Positions 11,814-20,609 of a stretch of DNA of 64,000 nucleotides are shown here, one piece after another. Source of the DNA: Pseudomonas lutea (lineage in GTDB: Bacteria; Pseudomonadota; Gammaproteobacteria; Pseudomonadales; Pseudomonadaceae); contig NZ_JRMB01000001.1 in the NCBI RefSeq assembly GCF_000759445.1, positions 1,054,001-1,118,000 of the forward strand, in the 5' to 3' direction. Position 1 is the stretch's first letter. Each line of letters opens with the position of its first letter. The notes under the pieces were generated by a model. It was not told where the DNA came from. It worked only from the letters and a program-made list of their open reading frames with translations, and made no database searches. The position numbers and the translations under genes are program-made.

Positions 11814-12448
11814 GGAACTCAAAACGCAAGCTGGCCAACGGAATCTGTAGGAGCCGGCTTGCTGGCGAACGCGTTTCTTCAGCTGCCAGTTGCGTACCTG
11901 ACACACCGCATTCGCCAGCAAGCCGGCTCCTACAGCTTAGGATCGCGGGGGATCATTTACACCGGGGTGAACTCGAACGTGGGACTGAGGGACGCTGCTG
12001 GAGCCGGCGGCAGGAGAAAATGTAGGCACCGGCTTGCTGGCGAACGCGTTTCTTCAGCTGCCGGTTGCGTACCTGACACACCGCATTCGCCAGCAAGCCG
12101 GCTCCTACCGTTTGGGATCTTGAGAAATCATTTATATCGGGGGTGAATTCGGGTGTGGGACTGAGGGATTCTGCTGGAGCCGGCGGCAGCAGAAATTTGT
12201 AGGAGCCGGCTTGCTGGCGAACGCGTTTCTTCAGCTGCCAGTTGCGTACCTGACACACCGCATTCGCCAGCAAGCCGGCTCCTACAGCTTGGTATCACGG
12301 AGGATCATATATACCGGGGTGAACTCGAATGTGGGACCGGCTTTAGCCGGGAAAGCGTCGGTTGTCACACCAAAAAGCAGCGAGTGAATACGGCCGCTTC
12401 CCGGCTAAAGCCGGTCCCACGAAAGCATCGCTTACCCAATCACGAGTG
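11814..12448. repeat. BIME array: three ~176-bp tandem units of paired REP palindromes plus a second REP family
   Basis: Long inverted pairs TGTAGGAGCCGGCTTGCTGG ... CCAGCAAGCCGGCTCCTACA lie at 11846-11935, 12021-12109 and 12198-12287, a spacing of 175-177 bp. The spacers are themselves similar, each containing ATCATTTA/ATCATATA, a CCGGGG or CGGGGG run, then GTGAA. A fourth pair of another family (GTGGGACCGGCTTTAGCCGG and its inverse) lies at 12331-12420. No gene is evident in this stretch between convergent operons. Confidence 0.9.
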
Positions 12449-12471
12449 AAGGAGGCCTTACTGGCCTCCTT
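12449..12471 (-). terminator. Hairpin after the indolepyruvate oxidoreductase gene
   Basis: AAGGAGGCC (12449-12457) pairs with GGCCTCCTT (12463-12471), five bases between, 17 bp past the stop codon of the leftward gene. T-rich sequence follows on the + strand rather than the - strand, so it may also end read-through from liuD. Confidence 0.55.
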
Positions 12472-12488
12472 GTTCTTGCGAAGCGTTC

Positions 12489-13025
12489 TTACGCAGCCAC
12501 TTCGTACAGCTTCAGCACTTCTACCTCACCGCTGACCAGCGCCTGACGCATCCGCGCAGCCTGCAAAGCCGCCGCTTTCATGGCGCTTTCCTTGACGTGA
12601 CCGTAGCCGCGAATCTTCTCCGGCAGGCGGGCCAGGCTCAATGCCGTGTGCCGGTTATTGGCACTCAGATGGCCAAGGATCAACTCGACATCCGCCACGT
12701 AGGCCTCGATCAATTCACGCTCCTGACGCCGCTCCAGACTGCGGCCGAACGGGTCAAGCGCCGTGCCGCGCAGGAATTTGAACCGTGCCAGAACATCGAA
12801 TGCTTTCAGCATCCACGGCCCGAAGCTGCGCTTGCGCGGCGCTCCGGTTTTCGCATCGCGCTTGGCCAGCCACGAGGGCGCCAGGTGAAACTCGATCCGG
12901 TAGTCGCCTTCAAACTGGGCTTCCAGCTGGCGAGTGAAATCGCCGTTGCTGTACAGCCTCGCCACCTCGTATTCGTCCTTGTAGGCCAGCAACTTGAAGT
13001 AGTTGAACGCCACCGCCTCGGTCAA
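12489..13025 (-). pseudogene. C-terminal part of indolepyruvate ferredoxin oxidoreductase, out of frame
   Basis: These 178 codons encode the conserved C-terminal domain of the large fused indolepyruvate ferredoxin oxidoreductases: FKLLAYKDEYEVARLYSNGD, FHLAPSWLAKRD, KRSFGPWMLKAFDVLARFKF and EKIRGYGHVKESAMKAAAL. Family proteins carry this in one chain of about 1,150-1,200 residues. Here it lies one frame off the upstream part. The only start is a TTG that overlaps the upstream stop. Upstream of that TTG its own frame still reads PGQAPALTEAVAF, a natural continuation of the N-terminal part. This is a broken continuation rather than a separate gene, unless the break is a sequencing error. Confidence 0.82.
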
Positions 13026-15973
13026 CGCAGGCGCTTGCCCGGGAACAGCCGTGCCTCAGCGTCACGCACACGGTTTACCAAGGTCAGATAACGCTCACTG
13101 AGCGCACCGTTTTGATAGGCGATCAGCGCGTGGACATTGCGCGTGACACGTTCTTCCAGGGTCAGTTGTTCCGGCTCCGGCGCAGGGCTGGAGCGCGGAT
13201 TGGCCGCCGCTTGCACCGCGGGCAGGTCAAATGCTGCACGGCGACCCCACAGAAACGCCTGCTGGTTCAGATTGACTGCAACGCCATTGAGCTCGATGGC
13301 TTTTTCGATGGCTGCGGAGGTCAACGGAATCAGCCCCAGCTGGAAGGCATAACCGAGCATGAAGAGGTTGCTGGCGATGCTGTCGCCCATCAGCTTGGTC
13401 GCAAGATCAGTGGCCTGCACAAAATGCGTTTTCTCCGCGCCCACGGCTTCGCGCAGTGTTTGCATCATCGCCTCAGCCGGGAACTCCGCGTCAGGGTTGC
13501 GGGTGAACTCGGCGGTGGGTGTTTGCTGGCTATTAACCACGGCATGGGTTTTCGCGCTATTGAGCTTGGCGATGGCGTCCGGCCCGGATGCCACCAGCAG
13601 GTCGCAACCCAGCAGCAAGTGTGCTTCACCGGCCGCAATGCGCACGGCGAACAAATCCTCTTGCCGCGCAGCGATACGGATATGGCTGACCACAGGACCA
13701 AATTTCTGCGCAAGGCCCGCCTGATCGAGCACGCTGCAGCCTTTACCTTCCAGGTTCGCAGCGTAACCCAGCATCGCGCCGACGGTGGTGACCCCGGTGC
13801 CGCCGACTCCCGGCAGCAGGATGTTGTACGGCTGGTCGAGGCTCGGCAGGGTCGGCTCTGGCAGCTCGGCGAACGCCTGCGCCTGCTTGGGCAACTGAGG
13901 CTTGCGCAGCTTGCCGCCATGCACCGTCACGAAGCTGGGACAGAAGCCTTCGACGCAGCTGAAGTCCTTGTTGCACGCGCTTTGATCGATCTCGCGCTTA
14001 CGGCCTTCCGGCGTTTCTTTCGGCAATACCGAGAGGCAACCCGACTTAACGCCACAGTCACCGCAGCCTTCGCACACGGCCGGGTTGATGATCGCGCGCT
14101 TGTCCAGATCAACCAGGGTGCCGCGTTTGCGGCGGCGGCGTTTTTCGGTGGCGCAGGTCTGGTCATAGATGATCACCGACACGCCTTTGAATTCCCGCAG
14201 CTCGCGCTGCACGCTGTCGAGGTCGCTGCGGTGGTGGAACGTGGTGATCGGTGCGAACTGCTCGCGGCTCGGGTACTTTTCCGGCTCGTCCGAAACCAGC
14301 GCAATGCGCTGCACGCCTTCATTGAACACCTGCCGGCTGAGCTGGTCGACGCGCAGCACGCCATCGATCGGTTGCCCGCCCGTCATCGCCACGGCGTCGT
14401 TGTAGAGAATCTTGTACGTGATGTTGACCTTGGACGCGACCGCAGCCCGCAGCGCCAGGTGCCCGGAGTGGAAGTAGGTGCCGTCGCCGAGATTCTGGAA
14501 CACGTGGGGCGTTTCGGTGAACGGCGCTTGACCAATCCAGGTCACGCCCTCGCCGCCCATCTGGGTAAACGTGTCGGTTTCCCGGTCCATCCAGATGGTC
14601 ATGTAATGGCAGCCGATGCCGGCCAGCGCGCGACTCCCTTCCGGGACCCGTGTCGACGTGTTGTGCGGGCAGCCCGAGCAGAAATGCGGCGTGCGCTGAG
14701 TCTTAAACAAGGGTGCGGCGAGGGCCTTTTCCTTGTCCTGCAGGAACTGCAGACGGGCTTCGATTTTCGGGCTGCTGTAGATCGGGGCAAGTCGCTTGGC
14801 GATGACCCGGGCGATCATCGCGGGCGTCAGTTCGGCCAGATTGGGCAGCAGCGAACGGCCCTCTTCGTCGAACTCGCCGACAACACGAGGACGCTGATCA
14901 ACGGGCCAGTTGTACAGCTGGCCGGTCAGCTGATCCTCGATCACGCTGCGTTTTTCCTCGACCACGAGAATTTCTTCAAGACCCTCGGCGAAGCCATGCA
15001 CCGAGACTGGTTCCAGAGGCCAGCTCATGCCGACCTTGAGCACGCGGATGCCCACCGATGCGCAGAGTTCTTCGTCGATGCCGAGCTCTTCCAGCGCCTG
15101 GCGCACGTCCAGGTACGATTTGCCGGTGGTGATGATGCCCAGCCGCGGTTGTGGCGAATCGATCACCACTTTGTTGAGGTTGTTGGCCCGCGCAAACGCC
15201 CGCGCCGCATAGATTTTGTAGGTGTTGAGCCTTGCCTCCTGGGCAAGGGGCGGATCAGGCCAGCGAATGTGCAGGCCGCCCTCGGGAATCTGGAAGTCTT
15301 CAGGGATGCGGGTCTGGATGCGCAGCGGGTCGACTTCAACCACCGCGGAAGAATCGACGTTTTCCGCAATGGTCTTCATCGCCACCCAGCAACCGCTGTA
15401 GCGCGAGAGCTCCCAGCCGATGATCCCGTAATCGAGAATTTCCTGGACATTGCTCGGGTTGAGCACCGGGATCATCGAGGCGATGAACGCGTGTTCGCTC
15501 TGGTGCGCGATGGTCGAAGATTTACAGCCGTGGTCGTCGCCCGCGAGGATCAACACCCCGCCGTTTTCCGCTACGCCGGCCGAGTTGCCGTGTTTGAAGA
15601 CGTCCCCGCAACGGTCGACGCCCGGGCCCTTGCCGTACCAAAGGGCGAACACGCCGTCATATTTGCCGTGGGGGAACAGGTTGACCTGCTGACTGCCCCA
15701 TACCGCAGTGGCCGCGAGTTCTTCGTTGACGCCGGGCTGGAAATGAATGGCGTTCTGCTGGAGATACTCCTTGGCGTCCCACAGGCTCTTGTCGAGATTG
15801 CCCAGCGGCGAGCCCCGGTAGCCGGAGATAAACCCGGCGGTGTTCAGGCCGCGGGCTTCGTCGCGCTGCTTTTGCAGCATCGGCAGCCGGGTCAGGGCTT
15901 GCGTTCCGGTCAGGTACAGATTGCCGGTTGCGAGTCGGTATTTATCATCCAGACGAATATCGGCCAGGGACAT
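13022..15973 (-). pseudogene. Indolepyruvate ferredoxin oxidoreductase (fused subunits), interrupted by a frameshift
   Basis: The 983-residue reading frame has the order expected of a fused IorAB-type 2-ketoacid:ferredoxin oxidoreductase, which decarboxylates arylpyruvates to aryl-acyl-CoA. It starts with a pyrimidine-binding domain and has a TPP-binding domain with CSGCPHNTSTRVPEGSRALA. A cysteine-rich stretch follows (INPAVCEGCGDCGVKSGC, then CNKDFSCVEGFCPSF), and then the gamma domain with LPGVGGTGVTTVGAMLGY. It stops at PGKRLR where the family continues. A single G missing from the run at the complement of 13038-13040 would restore PGQAPALTEAVA and join the next 178 codons. The divergent Lrp/AsnC gene probably regulates it. 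Function depends on whether the base is truly absent. Confidence 0.87.
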
Positions 15974-16183
15974 TCAGGCACTCCTTTATTGTTATTAGTG
16001 CGTTTTGAATGCGGCGCAGTGTCTTTATGAGCTCCACTTGCGCCTCGCCATCGGGACGGTTCAGCCCGACGGTCACAAGCAAAATACTGCCTGCCCGGCG
16101 CAGGCTTTTTCTTTCTAAATCGCCGCGAATCTGCTCATATCGTGCATGCCTGTTCCTGTTCAATAATAAAAAAGGGTCAATTC

Positions 16184-16651
16184 ATGCAGGTTAAGCTGAG
16201 CCCCATCGATCGCAAGATTCTCCGCCTGTTGCAACATGATGCAGACCTCTCCGCCGCGGAGATCGCCGAGCGCGTCGAGCTGTCCCAATCGCCGTGCTGG
16301 CGGCGCATCAACCGCCTGGAAGAAGAAGGCATCATCGAGCGCAAGGTCGCCCTCCTCAACCCGGCCAAACTGGGGCTGACCATGACGGTGTTTGTGGACG
16401 TCAAACTGTCCGGTCACGGGCGCAAGTACCTGACCGAGTTCGAGGAGGCGATCACCGGATTCCGTGAAGTGCTGGAGTGCTACACCATGGCGGGCGACAT
16501 GGATTTTCTGCTCAAGGTGGTGGTGCAGGACATCGCCAGCTACGAGCGTTTCCTGCGCGATCATCTGCTGCAAAGCCCCCATGTTCAGGAAGCGCATTCA
16601 AACATCGCGATGAGTGTGGTCAAGCGCACCACGGAATTGCCGATCGACTGA
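16184..16651 (+). CDS. Lrp/AsnC-family transcriptional regulator
   Basis: The 155-residue protein has an N-terminal winged helix (KLSPIDRKILRLLQHDADLS, then AEIAERVELSQSPCWRRINR) and a C-terminal RAM ligand-binding domain containing ECYTMAGDMDFLLKVVVQD. Lrp/AsnC proteins sense amino acids and control nearby transport or catabolic genes. The ATG at 16184 is used because the family sequence begins there; an upstream ATG at 16142 adds an unlikely MHACSCSIIKK. It diverges from the indolepyruvate oxidoreductase gene over 210 bp, which suggests it controls that gene in response to an aromatic or branched amino acid. Confidence 0.9.
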   Translation: MQVKLSPIDRKILRLLQHDADLSAAEIAERVELSQSPCWRRINRLEEEGIIERKVALLNPAKLGLTMTVFVDVKLSGHGRKYLTEFEEAITGFREVLECYTMAGDMDFLLKVVVQDIASYERFLRDHLLQSPHVQEAHSNIAMSVVKRTTELPID

Positions 16652-16689
16652 AGCGGTTGCGGTTGATGGTTACGCTGACGGTGGCTAAT

Positions 16690-17430
16690 CGGTAAACCTG
16701 GCGCTGCCGCAGTGAGCGCTGGGTCGCCACGTGCATGAACGGCGAGCTTCGATACTGTAGGAGCCGGCTTGCTGGCGAACTCGTCGTATCAGTAATGAAC
16801 ATATCGACTGTCACACCGCATTCGCCAGCAAGCCGGCTCCTACGGACGACCACCCGCGCCGCAGACCTCCGGGCGTACAGTAAATCTGGCGCTGCTGAAG
16901 CGAGCGCGGCGTCGCCACATGGATGAAAGGCACTACCCGATACTGTAGGAGCCGGCTTGCTGGCGAACTCGTCGTATCATAATGAACATATCGACTGTCA
17001 CACCGCATTCGCCAGCAAGCCGGCTCTTACGGACCACTACCAGCGCCGCAGACCTCCGGGCGTACAGTAAATCTGGCGCTGCTGAAGCGAGCGCGGCGTC
17101 GCCACATGGATGAAAGGCACTACCCGATACTGTAGGAGCCGGCTTGCTGGCGAACTCGTCGTATCATAATGAACATATCGACTGTCACACCGCATTCGCC
17201 AGCAAGCCGGCTCTTACGGACCACTACCAGCGCCGCAGACCTCCGGGCGTACAGTAAATCTGGCGCTGCTGAAGCGAGCGCGGCGTCGCCACATGGATGA
17301 AAGGCACTACCCGATACTGTAGGAGCCGGCTTGCTGGCGAACTCGTCGTATCAGTAATGAACATATCGACTGTCACACCGCAATCGCCAGCAAGCCGGCT
17401 CCTACGGACGACCACCCGCGCCGCAGAACG
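16690..17430. repeat. Tandem array of a ~187-bp REP-pair unit (four copies)
   Basis: The inverted pair beginning TGTAGGAGCCGGCTTGCTGG starts at 16756, 16944, 17131 and 17318: spacings of 188, 187 and 187 bp. Each copy contains CGAACTCGTCGTATCA, AATGAACATATCGACTGTCA and the inverse arm, followed by a spacer (CCTCCGGGCGTACAG ... CACATGGATGAAAGGC). Copies two and three are identical to the base by my reading. The partial left flank from about 16690 matches the spacer. Recent tandem duplication is implied. No coding sequence is evident. Confidence 0.9.
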
Positions 17431-17567
17431 CGCCTGGCGTCCATGCTCCGATGCGGCGGCCGGTTAGACGGCGGGCCAGACAGACGCCATGAGGTTTGTG
17501 TCCGAAACGATCAGCGGATCAATCGGCAGCCGGCATCCACTCTTTTCGCCAGGGCGCGAAAAAAGCA

Positions 17568-17599
17568 TTGACTCTCAAATGATAATGATTATTATTGAG
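17568..17599 (+). promoter_or_regulatory. Sigma-70 promoter with overlapping Fur box
   Basis: A -35 element TTGACT at 17568-17573 and a -10 TATTAT at 17590-17595 are 16 bp apart. GATAATGATTATTATTGAG (17581-17599) matches the Fur consensus GATAATGATAATCATTATC well and covers the -10, so Fur with iron should block transcription. This is the standard layout before prrF genes. Confidence 0.85.
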
Positions 17600-17602
17600 C
17601 GC

Positions 17603-17713
17603 ATCCGGTCGCGAGACTGGCTGGTAACCCGGAAGCCTTAGGTCGGCTTCCAGATTATCTCCTCATCAGGCTAATCACGGTTTTTGACCCGGCTTTTTGC
17701 CGGGTCTTTTTTT
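17603..17713 (+). ncRNA. prrF: PrrF-type iron-responsive small RNA
   Basis: The segment after the Fur box contains the invariant PrrF core CAGATTATCTCCTCATCAGG followed by CTAATCACGGTTTTTGACCC and ends in a strong terminator, GACCCGGC-TTTTT-GCCGGGTC with seven Ts (17686-17713). PrrF RNAs, about 110 nt long, are made when iron is scarce and, with Hfq, block translation of non-essential iron-using proteins. The 5' stem GGTCGCGAGACTGGC also fits. Which of the usual two PrrF copies this is cannot be told from the window. Confidence 0.92.
17686..17713 (+). terminator. Rho-independent terminator of the PrrF RNA
   Basis: GACCCGGC and GCCGGGTC enclose TTTTT and are followed by TTTTTTT. From here to 17980 I see no gene, only leader sequence of the next gene. 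Confidence 0.92.
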
Positions 17714-17980
17714 ATGCCCTTTGCAGGTCTGTGTTCGGTCGGGTGCAGCGTCTTCAGGCTAATGAAGAGGGTCGACAGTGGTCTGCCGTTTCGATGGGGC
17801 GCATCATAGCAAATCGATAGAGGTTTTAGCGGCTCCTCTGGTGCAAAATCTGAAACATCAGGCAAAGCATTTGTTTCACAGTGGCCACCCTCAGCCCGCC
17901 CTATTGCACCGCACTCTCCCGCTGCGACCAACGACACGTTTTTTTTCGCCACAGCGCCTATGCACAGTGAGTAAGACGCC

Positions 17981-18520
17981 ATGACTCAGCCGCTCGACTC
18001 GTTGATGACCGCCTCTGCCGTTCACGCCGCCCAACAGGCAAGCCCGCAGACGGACGCATACCGCCGGCGCCTGCAGCGACAGCCGCGCAAGGTCCAGCAA
18101 GTATTCCTGCTGAGCCGGCTCGATAACCTTTCCTATTCCGATATCGCCCGACTGCTCGGCGTAGACGCCAGTGGGGTCGAGCGTTGCATGATGGCGGCGC
18201 TTGAGCATTGCCTTGGCGACCCGGCCGAAGACGATTCCTTCCGGCCCGTTTTGCTTCAGGGCCTGGCCTGGTATGTCCACCTGCAGAGCTCCCAGGCCAC
18301 GGCCAGCCAGCGCATCGAGTTCCGCCACTGGCTCGATGCCGACCCCCGGCACCTGGCGGCGTTTGAAGAAAGCGAGCGTTTTTGGCGGGCCCTGCATGCG
18401 CCTGCGGTCACCTTGGGCGCCAGTGGCTGGCATCGACGCAGGCCGCGCGTGTGGTTCGGCTGGCTGCTGGCGACCACGCTGCTGTGTGGCCTGCTGGTCA
18501 CAGCCGAGCTGTACAGTTGA
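17981..18520 (+). CDS. Hybrid sigma-region-4 / FecR N-terminal (DUF4880-like) membrane protein
   Basis: This 179-residue protein combines pieces normally on two proteins. Residues 28-75 read like region 4 of a FecI-type sigma factor (RQPRKVQQVFLLSRLDNLSY, then SDIARLLGVDASGVERCMM). Residues 90-135 read like the N-terminal domain of FecR anti-sigma regulators (LLQGLAWYVHLQSSQATASQ, then RIEFRHWLDADPRHLAAFEE, then SERFWR). A single membrane helix near the end (WFGWLLATTLLCGLLVTAEL) would anchor it with the rest in the cytoplasm. Sigma region 2 and the FecR periplasmic domain are missing. Being next to a PrrF RNA suggests an iron link, but that is inference and its action is unknown. Confidence 0.7.
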   Translation: MTQPLDSLMTASAVHAAQQASPQTDAYRRRLQRQPRKVQQVFLLSRLDNLSYSDIARLLGVDASGVERCMMAALEHCLGDPAEDDSFRPVLLQGLAWYVHLQSSQATASQRIEFRHWLDADPRHLAAFEESERFWRALHAPAVTLGASGWHRRRPRVWFGWLLATTLLCGLLVTAELYS

Positions 18521-18715
18521 AGCGTTTCGCCGAGGTGCTGGGCTGAGGTGCAGGGCCGAGCAAGGTCATGCCCCTTTTAGAGAATATTCTGTCGCCGTCC
18601 CCCAACCTGTTGCGTGTAAAGTAACCGACACAACAGCCCTGCGGGGCAGTCGGGCCATGCGCCGATTGCCTCCCGATGGCGCAGCGTTGGCATTCACGCA
18701 TTCAGGACTTCCCCC

Positions 18716-19858
18716 GTGACTCAAACCGCCCTTACCCTCACCGCCGATTTCGACAGCGGCAATATTGTTGTGCTGGACGCCAGCAACCCTCAAGCGGTGC
18801 AACTGGCTATTCGGCCTGACACCAAGAGCGCGCATTTCCAGTGGTTCCATTTCAAGGCTGACGGGCTGCAGGTCGGCCAACCCCACGGTTTCAGCCTGAC
18901 CAACGCCAGCGAATCGAGCTACAACGGTGCCTGGACCGGCTATAACGCCGTCGCTTCGTACGATCAAAAAACCTGGTTCCGGGTGCCGAGCCACTTCGAC
19001 GGCAAGGCGCTGAACTTCCAGCTCACCCCGACCGAACCCCAGGCATGGTTTGCCTATTTCGAACCCTACAGCCGCGAGCGCCACGAATGGCTGGTCGAGC
19101 AGGCCCTGACCGGCGCGGGCACCGAGCTGCTGGCGACGGGCAAGAGCGTTGAAGGCCGCGACATTCCATTGCTGCGCAAGGGTAACGGCGCGGCCGGCAA
19201 GCGCAACATCTGGATCATCGCGCAACAGCACCCAGGCGAGCACATGGCCGAGTGGTTCATGGAGGGCATCATCGAACGTCTGCAGGAAAACGATCCCGAA
19301 CTGCAAGCCCTGCTCGCCTCGGCGGACCTTTATCTGGTCCCGCACATGAACCCGGACGGCTCCTACCATGGGCACCTGCGCACCAACGCCCAGGGCAAGG
19401 ACCTCAACCGTGCGTGGCAGGACGCGACCCCCGAGTTGAGCCCGGAGGTGTTTTTCGTCAAGGAGCAGATGGAAAAGTACGGCGTGGACATGTTTCTGGA
19501 CGTGCACGGCGACGAAGAAATCCCCTACGTGTTCACCGCCGCCTGCGAAGGCAATCCGGGGTACACCGCACAACAGAAAACCCTCGAAGCCGATTTTCGC
19601 GCAAAGCTAGGCGCGATCACCCGGGACTTCCAGAGCCGTTACGGCTACCCGAAATCAGCGCCTGGCCAGGCCAACATGAACCTGGCGTGCAACAGCGTCG
19701 GCGAACGCTACAAGTGCCTGTCACTGACCTTGGAGATGCCTTTCAAAGACAACGACGACGCACCGGATGTGGTCACCGGCTGGTCCGGTCAGCGCTCCAA
19801 AAAGCTCGCCCGGGACGTGCTCACCACACTGAGCCAGATGGTCTCGGTGCTGCGCTGA
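18716..19858 (+). CDS. M14-family zinc carboxypeptidase (cytosolic, Nna1-like)
   Basis: The 380-residue protein has an N-terminal beta-sandwich (to about residue 130) and an M14 catalytic domain with the zinc motif AQQHPGEHMAEWFMEGI, where HPGE supplies His and Glu, then PHMNPDGSYHGHLRTNAQGK and DLNRAW, and the third ligand region FLDVHGDEEIP. This order is that of the Nna1/AGTPBP-like cytosolic carboxypeptidases, which trim C-terminal residues such as glutamate from proteins; the bacterial substrates are unclear. The start is a GTG at 18716. No signal peptide is seen. A large inverted repeat follows the stop. Confidence 0.9.
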   Translation: MTQTALTLTADFDSGNIVVLDASNPQAVQLAIRPDTKSAHFQWFHFKADGLQVGQPHGFSLTNASESSYNGAWTGYNAVASYDQKTWFRVPSHFDGKALNFQLTPTEPQAWFAYFEPYSRERHEWLVEQALTGAGTELLATGKSVEGRDIPLLRKGNGAAGKRNIWIIAQQHPGEHMAEWFMEGIIERLQENDPELQALLASADLYLVPHMNPDGSYHGHLRTNAQGKDLNRAWQDATPELSPEVFFVKEQMEKYGVDMFLDVHGDEEIPYVFTAACEGNPGYTAQQKTLEADFRAKLGAITRDFQSRYGYPKSAPGQANMNLACNSVGERYKCLSLTLEMPFKDNDDAPDVVTGWSGQRSKKLARDVLTTLSQMVSVLR

Positions 19859-19859
19859 T

Positions 19860-19928
19860 CTGAAACCCTGCGTGCTTTCGGGCAAGACCGCGCGCGCGAT
19901 TCACTCCGCGGGCGGTCCTGGGTTTCAG
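19860..19928. terminator. Large inverted repeat after the carboxypeptidase gene
   Basis: CTGAAACCC (19860-19868) pairs with GGGTTTCAG (19920-19928); within lies GACCGCGCGCGCG facing CGCGGGCGGTC. It could act as a terminator or cruciform. A single REP half, TTCCCGGCTGAAGCCGGTCC, follows at 19971-19993. Confidence 0.5.
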
Positions 19929-20054
19929 ATTGGTTTATCGGCTTAGAATCAGCGCGCCCGCTCCGGCCGCTTCCCGGCTGAAGCCGGTCCTACTGCAGGC
20001 CCGAGTCCATGCCGACAACGAAGCAGCGCGCACCGTCCCTGGTCAAAACGGCCA

Positions 20055-20609
20055 CTAGCGCTTTGAATCCCCCAACTTGCCCCGCAGCATGCTGTCCAGC
20101 ACTTCATCACGCCGTACCCAGCCGTGAAACAGCGCAGCAGCGAGGTGCGTCAGGATCGTCAGAAAGAACAGATACGCCAGATATTCATGGGCCCTGCGCA
20201 GCACGGCAAAGGTCTGCGCGTCAGCGGCGACGATCGAAGGCAGGCGCACCGAACTGCCGAGCATGACCGGGTCCCCGGCGGCTGAAATCATCGCCCAGCC
20301 AATCAGCGGCATGGCCAGCATCAACCCGTACAGCACGTAGTGAGAGAGCTTGGCCGCCAGCGCCTGTACGGCCGGCAAGTCGACGGGCAATGGCGGCGTG
20401 CGCGTGTTCAAACGGACAATGATCCTGACGATCACCAGCAGCAGAATCGCAATGCCGAGAGGCTTGTGCAGGTTCAGCAGCCACTCGTGCCGCTGCGACA
20501 CCGATGCCACCATCCCCGCGCCGATGAACAACATGGCTATGACCATCAACGCCATCAGCCAGTGCAACAGGCGCGCCAGTGGGGCGAAATGCTTGACGGG
20601 CGTACTCAT
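20055..20609 (-). CDS. Cytochrome b561 family protein
   Basis: The 184-residue protein has four membrane helices and paired histidines of the bacterial b561/CybB family: LLHWLMALMVIAMLFIG, LNLHKPLGIAILLLVIVRII, HYVLYGLMLAMPLIGWAM and HEYLAYLFFLTILTHLAAAL followed by FHGW. Such proteins bind two b-type hemes and move electrons between quinol and a periplasmic or membrane partner. Its start overlaps the stop of the catalase-like gene (ATGA), so the two are translationally coupled. Heme-containing partners encoded together suggest that the cytochrome feeds electrons to the peroxidase. Confidence 0.92.
   Translation of the reverse strand: MSTPVKHFAPLARLLHWLMALMVIAMLFIGAGMVASVSQRHEWLLNLHKPLGIAILLLVIVRIIVRLNTRTPPLPVDLPAVQALAAKLSHYVLYGLMLAMPLIGWAMISAAGDPVMLGSSVRLPSIVAADAQTFAVLRRAHEYLAYLFFLTILTHLAAALFHGWVRRDEVLDSMLRGKLGDSKR

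Noticed and set aside
12489..13025. Independent small gene with a TTG start
   Set aside because: The protein is the well-known C-terminal domain of the upstream gene, the start is poor and the frame continues upstream past the TTG in the family sequence.
13112..16030. 972-codon open frame on the + strand
   Set aside because: It lies antisense to the indolepyruvate oxidoreductase gene and reads as His/Arg/Gln-rich sequence without any domain. High GC keeps the antisense frame open.
16756..17405. Possible insertion-sequence remnants
   Set aside because: The units are REP-type palindromes with spacers; no transposase fragment or target-site duplication is visible.
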